From: Pseudomonadales bacterium
Lineage (GTDB): Bacteria; Pseudomonadota; Gammaproteobacteria; Pseudomonadales; Azotimanducaceae
Assembly (NCBI GenBank): GCA_028285415.1
Contig: JANQPF010000005.1
Coordinates: forward strand, 496,001 to 560,000
Length of the DNA stretch: 64,000 nt
Direction of reading: 5' to 3'
Both the position numbers and the translations under genes were made by a program. The notes beneath the pieces were generated by a model, which was given only the letters and a program-made list of their open reading frames with translations, did not search any database and had not been told where the DNA came from. The first letter of the stretch is position 1; every line of letters begins with the position of its first letter. Shown here piece after piece: positions 17,448 through 26,481 of this stretch.

Positions 17448-17507
17448 ATGAATCCAACCTGGTTCCACCCGGAGCTGCGCGACGGCAGGTTACCGGCTCA
17501 TGAGTGA
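17448..17507 (+). CDS. 19-residue leader peptide overlapping the permease start
   Basis: The short ORF (MNPTWFHPELRDGRLPAHE) follows a very strong ribosome-binding site, GGAGAGGAGGG, 7 bases upstream of its ATG. Its TGA (17505-17507) lies just inside the permease gene, whose ATG at 17500 is in another frame and has only a weak ribosome site of its own. I infer that translation of this leader feeds ribosomes to the permease start, or attenuates it. Confidence 0.5.
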   Translation: MNPTWFHPELRDGRLPAHE

Positions 17508-18957
17508 CGACACGTCCGGTGTTTCCTATCAGCAACCTGAAGACGGATACTTCGAAAAGCGGGGTCTGAAAAAGTACGCCGGCGTCTTCTCGCTCTGGGC
17601 GCTCGGCGTTGGCGCGGTGATTTCCGGTGACTTTTCCGGCTGGAATCTGGGGGTGGGGCAGGCCGGATTCGGCGGTTTCCTGCTGGCCGTGGTCATCATT
17701 ACCGCGATGTATGTGGGCCTCTGTTTTTCGATTGCCGAGATGTCACCGGCGCTGCCGCACACGGGCGGCGCGTACTCGTTCGGACGGACAGCACTCGGCC
17801 CCTGGGGTGGCTACGTGACCGGCCTTGCCGAGAACATGGAGTATGTCATTACCACCGCGGTCGTCTGCTACTTCGCCGCGGCCTATCTGCAGAGTATCTT
17901 TGCAACGCCGGATGCGTTGCAGCCGGCGTGGTGGGCCGGTCTCTATGTCGTCTTTGTCGGATTGAACATTCTGGGGGTGGCCGAGTCGTTCCGCTTTGTC
18001 GTCTTCATCACCATCGTTGCCCTCCTGATCCTCGCGCTCTTTTTTGTCAGCGCCATTCCGCACTTCGCCTGGGAGAATCTCTGGAACATTGCGCCGGATC
18101 CGGGTGAGTCGAAATATCTGCCGAAAGGCTGGAGCGCGGTCGGCGCCGCGCTGCCTTTTGCCATCTGGCTGTACCTGGCGATCGAGCAGCTGCCGCTTGC
18201 CGCGGAAGAGTCCGTCGATATCAAACGGGATATGCCGCGGGGCCTCATCTGGGGGCTGGCCACGCTGGTGTTGACCGGTGTGCTCATTACGTTTCTCAAC
18301 GTCGGCATCGGCGGCGGTGCGGCGTACTTCGGCAGTGAAACGGAGGAGCCGCTGCTCGACGGGCTGCAGATCACGTTGGGAGTCACGAGCGGCAAACTGC
18401 TGGGTCTGGTTGCGGTGGCAGGGCTGGTGGCGAGCTTTCACGCGATCATTTATGCGTACGGTCGCAATATCTATTCACTCAGCCGGGCGGGCTACTTTCC
18501 GCACTGGATGTCCGTCACGCACGGGGTGCGCAAGTCCCCGCACGTGGCGCTCATTGTCGGCGCCGTGGTGGGTTACGGCGTGCTGCTGCTGCTCTTTGTG
18601 CTGGGCGACGGCAGCGCCTTCGGCGGGGTCATTCTCAATATGGCCGTGTTCGGTGCGCTCATCGCCTACGCCATGCAGATGTGGTCATATCTTGTCCTGC
18701 GCCGCCGTCACCCGCACATGGAACGACCGTATCGCAGCCCCCTGGGTAGTCCGGGTGCCATCCTTGCGTTGGTGATATCGCTGCTGGCGCTGGTTCTGCT
18801 CTTTGCCAATCCGGATTTCCGCCCGGGCGTCATTGGCGTTGCGCTCTGGTTCCTTGCCGGGCTTGCTTACTTCGGTTTTTACGCGCGCAAGCGCATGATT
18901 CTCTCACCGGAAGAGGCGTTTGCGATCGATCACGCCCGCGAGACGCAGGCTCAATGA
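17500..18957 (+). CDS. APC-superfamily permease, ethanolamine permease-like
   Basis: A 485-residue transporter with about 12 membrane segments. The N-terminus (LKKYAGVFSLWALGVGAVISGDFSGWNLG) and AEMSPALPHTGGAYSFGR closely resemble the ethanolamine permease (eat) subgroup of amino-acid/polyamine/organocation carriers; amino-acid transport is the alternative. No eutBC lies nearby, so the substrate is a family-based guess. The start overlaps the leader ORF. The gene is convergent with the Rieske oxygenase gene, with 4 bases between the stops. Confidence 0.85.
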   Translation: MSDDTSGVSYQQPEDGYFEKRGLKKYAGVFSLWALGVGAVISGDFSGWNLGVGQAGFGGFLLAVVIITAMYVGLCFSIAEMSPALPHTGGAYSFGRTALGPWGGYVTGLAENMEYVITTAVVCYFAAAYLQSIFATPDALQPAWWAGLYVVFVGLNILGVAESFRFVVFITIVALLILALFFVSAIPHFAWENLWNIAPDPGESKYLPKGWSAVGAALPFAIWLYLAIEQLPLAAEESVDIKRDMPRGLIWGLATLVLTGVLITFLNVGIGGGAAYFGSETEEPLLDGLQITLGVTSGKLLGLVAVAGLVASFHAIIYAYGRNIYSLSRAGYFPHWMSVTHGVRKSPHVALIVGAVVGYGVLLLLFVLGDGSAFGGVILNMAVFGALIAYAMQMWSYLVLRRRHPHMERPYRSPLGSPGAILALVISLLALVLLFANPDFRPGVIGVALWFLAGLAYFGFYARKRMILSPEEAFAIDHARETQAQ

Positions 18958-18961
18958 CGCG

Positions 18962-20245
18962 TCAGGTACGGGCAGCGAACCCTTTGAGGCAGGCCAGGGT
19001 GTCCGGATCCAGCAGCGCGTTGCCGCCCAGCACTTCCACCCGGTAGGACTTGCCCGGCACGGCGCCGACGGGATCCTCGCCCCGCGCAACCTTCTCCGCC
19101 TCCTGGCGGAAGAAACGGCGGGACAGCGCGGTGCCTTTGTCGCCGGCCATCAGATGCTCTTCGCTGTGCAGGCTGATGTCGCCCTGACCTTTCTGCGCCA
19201 CGTAGTCGGTCTGCCAGCGCTGGTGGTCTTCGAGCGACCACTCGACAAAGGGCCTGCCGTGATCCGGCCCCCAGTGGTCCTCCTGCATCGGGATGCGTGA
19301 AGGCTGCGGCGGATGCTTCCTGTCGACGCGCGCGAGGCCAAAAATCGAATAGTTGGTGTCGTCGTGCGCCACCGTCCAGCTCAGGTTCGCGCGGCCGAGG
19401 TCATCGTCGGTTACCCCGGCGGTGCAGTTCATGTTCGGCATGATGACCTGGCTCAGCCGCTGCTGCATGCTGCCGTCGGGCAGCGTGCGTTTCTGTATGG
19501 AGATGACGCCGTCTTCGGTCTCTTCGAAGCGCACGTCCGGAATGATGCCGAGGTTCGGGGAGAACTGCGGGCCGTTGATGGAATAGTGCAGCACGCAGAC
19601 GTGGAACGGGTCCATCCAGTTGTCGTACATCTGGAACCAGTTGTAGTCACCCTGGGCGGCGAGCTTGGGGTCCGGTGGTCCGTTTGGCCCGGTATCCCAG
19701 CGGTACGGCACAATGGCTTCGTCAGGGCCGAGCGCTTCCTCAATCGAAAAAGTCGGGAAGTCGGGCTGCTTTTCCGGCGGCCCCATGTACACCCAGAGCA
19801 ATCCGTGTTTTTCCACGATCGGATACCAGGGCTGACGCACCCGCTGACGTAGCTTGTCGTTACGCTCCGTGGGTATTTCCAGACAGTGGCCTTCCGCGTC
19901 GAATTTCCAGCCGTGATAACAACACCGGATGCCGTCGGCTTCGACTTTGCCGTAAATGAGATCCGTGCCGCGGTGCATGCAACGGGGATACAAGAGCCCG
20001 GGGCGGCCGTTGCCGTCGCGGTACAGGATCAGGCATTCGTCGAAAATTTTGACGTGTTGCGGAAGCTCACCCGCTTCCTCGGTGAAGGCAAAGGGTTGCC
20101 AGTAGCGCCGCAACAGCTCCCCACCCCTGGTGCCCGGGCCCACTCGAACCAGGTCATCGTCACTAGTGGCGATCGGACGGCCGTATGCGCGTCCCGTCTG
20201 ATAGGCGTCGTTATCCGCTGCAGGCGTTTCTCTTGCTTCTGCCAT
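18962..20245 (-). CDS. Rieske aromatic ring-hydroxylating oxygenase, large subunit
   Basis: A 427-residue oxygenase in the usual domain order. The Rieske cluster ligands are C89-x-H91 and C108-x2-H111; the mononuclear-iron site follows as DNWMDPFHVCVLHYSI (D-x2-H-x4-H). It resembles the phthalate 4,5-dioxygenase/vanillate demethylase group that works with a separate reductase; none is encoded nearby. AAGGGGGAA precedes the ATG. It is the last gene of the HxlR-SDR-oxygenase set on this strand. Confidence 0.92.
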   Translation of the reverse strand: MAEARETPAADNDAYQTGRAYGRPIATSDDDLVRVGPGTRGGELLRRYWQPFAFTEEAGELPQHVKIFDECLILYRDGNGRPGLLYPRCMHRGTDLIYGKVEADGIRCCYHGWKFDAEGHCLEIPTERNDKLRQRVRQPWYPIVEKHGLLWVYMGPPEKQPDFPTFSIEEALGPDEAIVPYRWDTGPNGPPDPKLAAQGDYNWFQMYDNWMDPFHVCVLHYSINGPQFSPNLGIIPDVRFEETEDGVISIQKRTLPDGSMQQRLSQVIMPNMNCTAGVTDDDLGRANLSWTVAHDDTNYSIFGLARVDRKHPPQPSRIPMQEDHWGPDHGRPFVEWSLEDHQRWQTDYVAQKGQGDISLHSEEHLMAGDKGTALSRRFFRQEAEKVARGEDPVGAVPGKSYRVEVLGGNALLDPDTLACLKGFAART

Positions 20246-20300
20246 GCTGTTCCCCCTTCAGCTGACGAGGGTTTATCTTCGCAGATTTTGCTCCGCCGTG

Positions 20301-20996
20301 TCAGGCAAATGATGACTGACCGCGAATCTCTGCTGCGAGCTCGAACGTCTCGGCGTCGAAGCAACGCACCATCTCGGTCGCAATGTCAGCCGGCTGTATG
20401 AAAAAAGCCGTGGGTTGGTCGGGGAAGGCGGCGCGCATTTTCGGTTCGTCGATGGCGCCGTTGATCGAGAATACGGAAAACTTCAGGCCGGCGTCGGCGA
20501 GGTTGGCGTGCAGGAGCTCGGCCAGCACACGCTGGGCAACGCGGCTTGGCGCAAGGCCCAGGAAGCGGGCGGGGGGCGTGTATGCGGCGGGCGAGCTCGA
20601 CACCATGATGCGGGTGTCCTGCCGAATGTGGGTCTGGTCTGGAAAGAGCGTCTGCACCAGTTGCAGAAGGCTCACGACATTGACGTCGAAGCTCTTGCTC
20701 AGCTGCTCGAGAGAGAGCTCGTTGTACGCACCCCAGGCGGCGGCTTCAGTATTGACGAGTATCCGTGCCGGAGCGCCGAACCGGCTGCGGATGACGTCGA
20801 GGGCCGCTTGCCATGCCTCACGGTCGGCCACGTCACAGGCCAGCGCGTGGGCATCGGGGAGCTCGTTGGCAAGCTGGGTGATGAGCCCCTCCGATCTGGC
20901 CACCATCACCAGCGTGTAGCGCGCCGCGAGGGCGCGACAGACAGCCTGGCCGGTCGCTGCGCCGACGCCGATGATGAGTGCAACCGCTTTGCCCAT
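20301..20996 (-). CDS. short-chain dehydrogenase-like protein without the catalytic Tyr-Lys pair
   Basis: A 231-residue Rossmann-fold protein. The nucleotide loop G-V-G-A-A-T-G is near the N-terminus and a serine-rich IMVSSSP stretch matches the usual Ser strand. The NNAG block reads NTEAA, and the helix that should hold YxxxK reads GLAPSRVAQRVLAELL, so Tyr and Lys are replaced by Leu and Arg. It may therefore bind NAD(P) without reducing a carbonyl, or use other residues. It lies between HxlR and the Rieske oxygenase gene. Confidence 0.82.
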   Translation of the reverse strand: MGKAVALIIGVGAATGQAVCRALAARYTLVMVARSEGLITQLANELPDAHALACDVADREAWQAALDVIRSRFGAPARILVNTEAAAWGAYNELSLEQLSKSFDVNVVSLLQLVQTLFPDQTHIRQDTRIMVSSSPAAYTPPARFLGLAPSRVAQRVLAELLHANLADAGLKFSVFSINGAIDEPKMRAAFPDQPTAFFIQPADIATEMVRCFDAETFELAAEIRGQSSFA

Positions 20997-21021
20997 GCTC
21001 TCCTCCAGGGTCGTCGTTGGA

Positions 21022-21510
21022 TCAGGCGGAGTTGCGACGCTCGAGCTGCCTGCGCGCGTTGTCGTCGAGGCCTGGACCGGCTGTCGCCTTGATGTCGCGT
21101 GCGGACAGCGCCCGACCGTCCAGGCTGACGGCGCTCATGTTCCGAATGGGTTGCCCCGTGTTGCGCTCGACGAAGACGAGGCGATCACCGGCCGGATTGG
21201 GTTTGTGTTTATCACCCCAGTGCATGAGGGACAACATCACGGGTTGCAGGTCGTAGCCGCGCTCCGTAAGGACATATTCCTGGTGGGCGCCGTCGTTTGC
21301 GTCACGCTTCTCCATGATGCCTTCCGCCACCAGCTGGTTCAGGCGTGTGGTCAAGATGTTTTTGGAGACCCCCAGGTTCTTCTCGAACTGGCTGAATCGT
21401 CTGACGCCAAAAAACGCGTCGCGCAGGATCATCAACGTCCAGCGTTCGCCGATGACCTCCAGCGTCTGTGCCAGAGAGCAGTTCATGAGGGCAAGACTTT
21501 TGTATTGCAT
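21022..21510 (-). CDS. HxlR family winged-helix regulator
   Basis: A 162-residue regulator. The family core NCSLAQTLEVIGERWTLMIL and FSQFEKNLGVSKNILTTRL is at residues 10-55, followed by the wing and a C-terminal extension. The ATG at 21510 is preferred because family members start about 9 residues before NCS; ATGs at 21543-21540 overlap the inverted repeat. It is divergent from the gene at 21593 and heads the set leading to the Rieske oxygenase, so it probably controls both arms, responding to an aromatic or quinone-like effector (inference). Confidence 0.88.
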   Translation of the reverse strand: MQYKSLALMNCSLAQTLEVIGERWTLMILRDAFFGVRRFSQFEKNLGVSKNILTTRLNQLVAEGIMEKRDANDGAHQEYVLTERGYDLQPVMLSLMHWGDKHKPNPAGDRLVFVERNTGQPIRNMSAVSLDGRALSARDIKATAGPGLDDNARRQLERRNSA

Positions 21511-21533
21511 CCACAGATAGTCCGGGAAATTTG

Positions 21534-21569
21534 GTTGCATCATGCCACTAGTTGGTTCTATGATGCAAC
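21534..21569. promoter_or_regulatory. HxlR operator candidate (perfect 10-bp inverted repeat)
   Basis: GTTGCATCAT (21534-21543) and ATGATGCAAC (21560-21569) are perfect arms around 16 bases that themselves contain the palindrome ACTAGT. It sits exactly between the divergent HxlR and isomerase-like genes, where a repressor could block both. Confidence 0.65.
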
Positions 21570-21592
21570 TAATTTGATTGCGGAGCGCATTC

Positions 21593-22201
21593 ATGACCAC
21601 ACCCATCGATTTTCTGTACGACTTCGGTAGTCCCAACGCCTATCTCAGCCATTGCGTGATTCCGCAGATCGAGGCCCGCACGGATGCTGAATTCAACTAT
21701 GTGCCGGTATTGCTGGGTGGCATTTTCAAAGCGACGAACAACGTCTCGCCAGCGGTATCGCTGCAAGGTATCCGCAACAAGCCGGAGTACACGCAGCTCG
21801 AAACGCAGAGATGGCTGAAGCGCTATCCGGTGGAAGCGTACGAGCGCAATCCCCACTTTCCGGTCAACACGTTGATGATGATGCGCGGTGCGGTGTTTGC
21901 GAGCGACAAGGATTACTACGAAGCCTACGTGAATGCGATGTTTGCCTGCATGTGGGCGGTGCCGCGTAAGATGGACGAGATCGAGGTCTTTGCCGCAGCG
22001 CTGGATGAATTCAGCCTGCCGAAAGACGACATTCTTGCCGGTATTCAAATGCCGGAAGTGAAGCAGCAGCTCATCGACAGTACCAACGCCGCCGTGGAGC
22101 GTGGGGCGTTCGGCTCGCCGACCTTCTTTGTCGGGGACGAGATTTACTTCGGTAAAGACACCCTGCGGGACATTGAAGAACTCGTCGGAGGTGGCGCGTG
22201 A
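21593..22201 (+). CDS. DsbA-family 2-hydroxychromene-2-carboxylate isomerase-like protein
   Basis: A 202-residue thioredoxin-fold protein of the glutathione transferase kappa/HCCA isomerase group. FLYDFGSPNAYLSH at the N-terminus carries the Ser used in place of the redox Cys, and GSPTFFVGDEIYFG near the C-terminus supplies the cis-proline. HCCA isomerases act in naphthalene-type degradation with glutathione. ATG at 21593 follows CGGAGCG. The end overlaps the next gene (GTGA). Confidence 0.88.
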   Translation: MTTPIDFLYDFGSPNAYLSHCVIPQIEARTDAEFNYVPVLLGGIFKATNNVSPAVSLQGIRNKPEYTQLETQRWLKRYPVEAYERNPHFPVNTLMMMRGAVFASDKDYYEAYVNAMFACMWAVPRKMDEIEVFAAALDEFSLPKDDILAGIQMPEVKQQLIDSTNAAVERGAFGSPTFFVGDEIYFGKDTLRDIEELVGGGA

Positions 22202-23235
22202 AGGTCCACATCGGTATCGGCGGATACTCGCGCGCGAATACCAGCAATCTGGTCGACTTCGTCCAGGCGGCGGAACGCCTGGGCGTTGATGGCGTCTGGT
22301 CTGCGGAAGCCTGGGGCAACGATGCGATCACTTCGCTGGCGTTTCTTGCCGGCCAGACGGAGCGGATACACCTGGGCACCGGCATCATGCAGATCAGCGC
22401 GCGGGTGCCGGCTATGGCCGCAATGACCGCCATGTCGCTCGACGCGCTCTCGCATGGCCGTTTCCGCCTGGGCCTGGGGGCGAGCGGCCCGCAGGTGGTG
22501 GAGGGTCTCCACGGCGCAAGCTACGCGGCCCCGCTGACGCGTCTCAAGGAAACCGTTGAGATTTGCCGGATGGCATTTGCCGGTGAGAAACTCGCCTATG
22601 AGGGAAAAAAACACGTACTACCCAGACCCGGTGGCGAAGGCAAAGCGATACGCCTGGATCTACCCCCCGTGGAGATTCCTATTTATCTCGCCACTCTGGC
22701 GCCAAAGGCGCTCGAGTTTACCGGCGCGGCCGCGGATGGCTGGCTGGGGACATCGTTTTCGCCGGAACACGCCGAGGCCCATTTCGAGTATCTGCGAAAA
22801 GGCGCTGAAAGCGCCGGCCGCAGCCTGGCCGATCTCGACATCTGTGCCGCGGTCAGCGTTGCCATCGGCGAGAACGTGGACGAGCTCATTGACAGCCGTA
22901 AGGCGGGAGTTGCGTTCAACATGGGCGGCATGGGCTCAGCGCAGACCAATTTTTACAACGACGCGTTCAAACGGGCGGGATACGCTGACGATGCGATAGC
23001 CATTCAGGAGCTGTGGATTCAGGGCAAGCGCGAAGAAGCGGTCAAGCGTGTGCCGGACGCCATGGTGACTGAATTCCAGGCGATCGGTACCCCGGATATG
23101 GTGCGCGAACGGCTGCAGAAATATCGGGACGTGGGGGTGACCTCTTTGAACGTGCGTCTGGATGCGGCCAAATCCAGGGAGGACCGCCTGGATCTTCTGG
23201 AAAGCTGCGTTGAGCTGATCGGTGAATTGGAGTGA
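22198..23235 (+). CDS. LLM-class (luciferase-like) flavin/F420 oxidoreductase
   Basis: A 345-residue TIM-barrel oxidoreductase of the bacterial-luciferase superfamily. Typical pieces are DGVWSAEAWGNDAIT, IHLGTGIMQISARVP and GRFRLGLGASGPQVVEG. These sequences fall in the group usually annotated as F420-dependent, but the flavin (FMN or F420) cannot be told from sequence alone. The GTG start overlaps the isomerase stop, and the stop overlaps the thioesterase GTG, so the three genes form one translation unit. Confidence 0.9.
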   Translation: MKVHIGIGGYSRANTSNLVDFVQAAERLGVDGVWSAEAWGNDAITSLAFLAGQTERIHLGTGIMQISARVPAMAAMTAMSLDALSHGRFRLGLGASGPQVVEGLHGASYAAPLTRLKETVEICRMAFAGEKLAYEGKKHVLPRPGGEGKAIRLDLPPVEIPIYLATLAPKALEFTGAAADGWLGTSFSPEHAEAHFEYLRKGAESAGRSLADLDICAAVSVAIGENVDELIDSRKAGVAFNMGGMGSAQTNFYNDAFKRAGYADDAIAIQELWIQGKREEAVKRVPDAMVTEFQAIGTPDMVRERLQKYRDVGVTSLNVRLDAAKSREDRLDLLESCVELIGELE

Positions 23236-23663
23236 CTGCGCCTGCTTCCATACCAGACGGATTTGAGCCCCATTATCGAAAGTCGAGTTTCACCGATCCC
23301 TGGGAACCGCTCTATTCAGCCGTACATGACAAACAGGTTCAGATAGGCGTGGTGCTCGGCGAAGCACATTGCAACTCGCGTGGACTCGTGCACGGCGCCT
23401 TCCTTGCGGCGATCGCAGACAACGCCGCAGGTCTCAGCTGCGGGCAGGCGTTGCGCGCGACCGGGCGCGAAGTGAGCGGGTTGTTAACGACCAACCTGTC
23501 GATCGACTATGTTGGCATGGCCAGCGTGGGTGAATGGATCGTTACGGAGACGCAGGTCATCAAGACCGGTCGCGTGCTGTGCGTCGCGGATGCGCTGATC
23601 CGGTGTGGTGAACGCATCATTGCCCGCGCGAATGCTACTTTCCAGATTCCGCAATCAACGTAG
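23232..23663 (+). CDS. PaaI-like hotdog thioesterase
   Basis: A 143-residue single hotdog-domain protein. HCNSRGLVHGAFLAAIADNAAG contains the H-G-x2-x-A/D helix used for acyl-CoA hydrolysis, followed by LTTNLSIDYVGMA. It starts with GTG overlapping the LLM stop. In this cluster it could release CoA from an aromatic or acyl intermediate. Confidence 0.88.
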   Translation: MTAPASIPDGFEPHYRKSSFTDPWEPLYSAVHDKQVQIGVVLGEAHCNSRGLVHGAFLAAIADNAAGLSCGQALRATGREVSGLLTTNLSIDYVGMASVGEWIVTETQVIKTGRVLCVADALIRCGERIIARANATFQIPQST

Positions 23664-23675
23664 CACCAGCGCATG

Positions 23676-24734
23676 TCAGGGGGCGTGCTCTTGCAGGTAC
23701 CCTGTCACCGCGGTGCGAGTACCGCGGAACACAACGCGTTCAGTCTTTTGTTTGAGTTGATAGTCGTACATGGGATCGTAGTACTGTCCAAGCAGCATTT
23801 CGATCCATGCTTCGTGTCCGGAACCTGACTCGAACGCGTCAATGACGTGACGCTCGATGGTTGCATGCAGCGCGCCACCCAGGCGCTTGCGAATGCGGCT
23901 GAGCGCGTCCACGTAGCGTTTGGCCAGCGCCGTGCCGGACGTGCGGGAGAGTGCGTCAACGACATACTCCTGGTGAATGTGTGCCACACGTTCCTCGAGG
24001 GTCGCTTCAACCAGCACCAGCGGCGCCTCCTGCATGCGCTGATGCCAGGTGATGGGCACGCCGAGCCTGCCGATGGTCCGGCTCTCGTCCTCGACGATGA
24101 GGTGTCTGCCAGCGTGACTCCGATACGCGCACGCGAGCAGATTTTCGAACGACGCCTGTGCGGGCTGCGGTTCCGGTTGTGCGCCGAAGGCGGAGCCGCG
24201 GTGATTGGCGGCCGCTTCGAGATCAATGGCGTTGGCAAGCTCGCGGATGACCACGGTTTTCCCGGTTCCTGTTCTGCCGGCGACGACCCACCAGCTCGCT
24301 TCCCCAGCAGCGTTCTCCAGCAGGGTCATGCAGGCGCGACGGGTTGCCTTGTAGCCACCGGTGACGCGGCTGACTGAAAATCCCGCATCGGCCAGCCAGT
24401 CCTGAGCAATCTGCGAGCGCTGGCCGCCCCGCCAACAGCTCAGTACAGCCTGCGGGTGAGCGTCGACGTACGCGGTCCACGCTGCAATACGAGCGGACCG
24501 GGTTTTGCCGCTGACGAGCGCGTAGCCGAGCTGCTCGGCGGCATCATGGCCTGCTTCACGATAGCGGGTACCAACGGCGGCGCGTTCGTCGTCGTTGAGG
24601 ATCGGCAGGTTGCGGGCGTTAGGCAGACTACCCTGCTGAAACTCGACCGGAGCGCGCACGTCCAGCACCGGCAGGTCGTCCGCAATGACCTCAGCGGCAC
24701 TGACTTCAGGGTGCTTTTTCGGTAATGGTTCCAC
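23676..24734 (-). CDS. mnmH: tRNA 2-selenouridine synthase
   Basis: Replaces sulfur with selenium at the wobble 2-thiouridine of Lys, Glu and Gln tRNAs, using selenophosphate. The 352-residue protein has an N-terminal rhodanese domain with the catalytic C100 in LSCWRGGQRS, then a P-loop domain with GRTGTGKT. This is the full two-domain layout of MnmH (also SelU/YbbB). The GTG start lies inside the preceding gene (29-base overlap). Its presence means the cell makes selenophosphate, which is relevant to the selenoprotein at 34000-35073. selD is not in the window. Confidence 0.95.
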   Translation of the reverse strand: MEPLPKKHPEVSAAEVIADDLPVLDVRAPVEFQQGSLPNARNLPILNDDERAAVGTRYREAGHDAAEQLGYALVSGKTRSARIAAWTAYVDAHPQAVLSCWRGGQRSQIAQDWLADAGFSVSRVTGGYKATRRACMTLLENAAGEASWWVVAGRTGTGKTVVIRELANAIDLEAAANHRGSAFGAQPEPQPAQASFENLLACAYRSHAGRHLIVEDESRTIGRLGVPITWHQRMQEAPLVLVEATLEERVAHIHQEYVVDALSRTSGTALAKRYVDALSRIRKRLGGALHATIERHVIDAFESGSGHEAWIEMLLGQYYDPMYDYQLKQKTERVVFRGTRTAVTGYLQEHAP

Positions 24735-26337
24735 CGGATTTGAATTGCTCGAGATGGTCTAACAGGATATCCATGACATCGTCACGTTGCTGGCTGGTTG
24801 CCGCGGCAATGGCCTGTTCCTGCAACTCAATGGCCCGTTCAAAGTCGCCGTTGGCAGCGTAGATTGCTGCCCACGTATCCAGATACTCGGGACGTTCGCG
24901 AGCCGGCTCGCTGTTCTCCATCAGGCTGTCCATGATGCGTTTCGCGTAGCGTACCCGCTGCATGCCATCCACGTCGGTCACGGTCAGGGTCCAGGCGACT
25001 TCGTTGACGATGTCTGCATCGTCCGGCGCCTGATTGACGGCCCGCTTGTACCACCTGAACGCGCGGGAGGTGGATGGCCGTGTGCCGACGCCGCGCGCGT
25101 GCAGATTGCCCAGGATGACCATCGCCTCTGCGCTGTCGTCGTCTGCCAGTACTTCGAGGCGCGTGTGCACGGCGCTGTCTGCGAGATTTACCGAGCCATG
25201 ATCTTCGACGGGGAGGCCCACCAGAAAGCGACCCTGGCTCAAGACAGCCAGCGGACTGTCCATGGCTGCGGCGCGCTCGAAGTACAGGCTCGCCTGGGTC
25301 GGGTCGCGTTTCACGTTGTCGCCGGTGTTGTGCAAATGGCCAAGATAGATGAGCGATTCGACGTGATTGAGATCACCCGCCTGGCGCAGCAGCGGTACGC
25401 CAGCCGCGCGATTCTCCTCGCCGTAGATGTCGTTCAGGTAAAGGTTGGCCAGCGTGTACATCGATTCGGTGGAGCCGAGCGCGATGGCGTGCAGGTGGTT
25501 CTCGAGCGAGAGCTCGCGCAGCTCGTCAATCTCTTCTTCTTCCTCGGTTTGTTCCGACAGCGTCCAATAGATGCGCGCGAGCATGGCGTTGGCGAGCACG
25601 TTGTCCGCACGGGCCGCGACCCTCAGCCAGTCGATGGCGTCCTCGTATTTCTGTGTGGATGCCAGATACGCGCCGACGGCGGTCTGGGCGGCGCTGTCCA
25701 TATTGACCGTTGCCAGCACCCGGATGTAGGTCCAGGCGTTGGGTGCCTCGGTGTCACTGTGACCGGGCAGGCTCTGCAACAGGTGGCTCAAATCGAAGAA
25801 AGTTTGTTGCAATGGTGCAGCTGCGGGCCGGGCGACCAGCAGGTAGCCGAAATCTGCGGTGTCGTAACTCTGGTAGATGGCCCCGACTGGAGAGGTGTCC
25901 TGCGTCAGCGCGTAGGTCTGGGCATCGTGCACGGTCATGATCTGGAAAGGCGCAATCCGGGTACCGTCGCCGGACGCGCGCATCTCGTTCTGGATGGCCG
26001 CAAGCTCCGCTTCATGGCGGCTGCGGGCATCCGCGCTTTCCACGTGCTCGTAGAAGCGGCTCATCACGTAGTGACCGGTCTGGCTGCGCGGATAAAGATC
26101 GAGGATTGCCGAACCGATACTGCCGAGCTTGAGCGGCTCGTCGACGGCCAATTGCAGCGCCTGTTTTTCGAGCTCGACGAGACGCGCGTAACGGGTGCTG
26201 AATTCCTCGCCGTCGAGAAACTCGCGCCGCTCCGATGAAGGAGGTTCGGGTTCGTCGGCTGCGGCAGCCGACGTCGCGGCGCTGGTTTGGCAGCCGCCGC
26301 AGGCCAGCACCAGGCAGAGGAAAATCAAGTTACGCAT
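24706..26337 (-). CDS. TPR/Sel1-repeat lipoprotein
   Basis: A 543-residue exported repeat protein. The N-terminus [19 protein letters not shown] is a lipoprotein-type signal with two candidate lipid-bearing cysteines. Repeats of the Sel1/TPR type are visible in the middle and C-terminal parts ([58 protein letters not shown]). It probably scaffolds an envelope protein complex. ATG at 26337 is chosen because it gives a clean signal peptide; ATG at 26343 and TTG at 26358 are possible. It is co-transcribed with mnmH. Confidence 0.82.
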   Translation of the reverse strand: MRNLIFLCLVLACGGCQTSAATSAAAADEPEPPSSERREFLDGEEFSTRYARLVELEKQALQLAVDEPLKLGSIGSAILDLYPRSQTGHYVMSRFYEHVESADARSRHEAELAAIQNEMRASGDGTRIAPFQIMTVHDAQTYALTQDTSPVGAIYQSYDTADFGYLLVARPAAAPLQQTFFDLSHLLQSLPGHSDTEAPNAWTYIRVLATVNMDSAAQTAVGAYLASTQKYEDAIDWLRVAARADNVLANAMLARIYWTLSEQTEEEEEIDELRELSLENHLHAIALGSTESMYTLANLYLNDIYGEENRAAGVPLLRQAGDLNHVESLIYLGHLHNTGDNVKRDPTQASLYFERAAAMDSPLAVLSQGRFLVGLPVEDHGSVNLADSAVHTRLEVLADDDSAEAMVILGNLHARGVGTRPSTSRAFRWYKRAVNQAPDDADIVNEVAWTLTVTDVDGMQRVRYAKRIMDSLMENSEPARERPEYLDTWAAIYAANGDFERAIELQEQAIAAATSQQRDDVMDILLDHLEQFKSGGTITEKAP

Positions 26338-26386
26338 TGTCATCGTTATAGCATTCAACTCAGGTTCTATGAAAGTGAGACTTGCG

Positions 26387-26413
26387 TTGTGGTCGCTAAG
26401 TGTCAGACCACAA
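26387..26413. promoter_or_regulatory. inverted repeat between lipoprotein and msrA genes
   Basis: TTGTGGTC and GACCACAA are perfect 8-bp arms across 11 bases in the 144-base divergent promoter region. It is a candidate operator for msrA or the Sel1 lipoprotein gene. Confidence 0.35.
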
Positions 26414-26481
26414 ATCCGGGTGTTCGTTGTGCGATTTCGTTAAACTTTTGCGCCAATCCTACAACCAAGTGGAGACGAGTA

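Noticed and set aside
24787-26238. 483-codon open frame on the plus strand
   Set aside because: Antisense to the Sel1 lipoprotein gene, which has a signal peptide and repeat motifs. The plus-strand translation has no recognisable domain; long antisense frames are common in GC-rich DNA.
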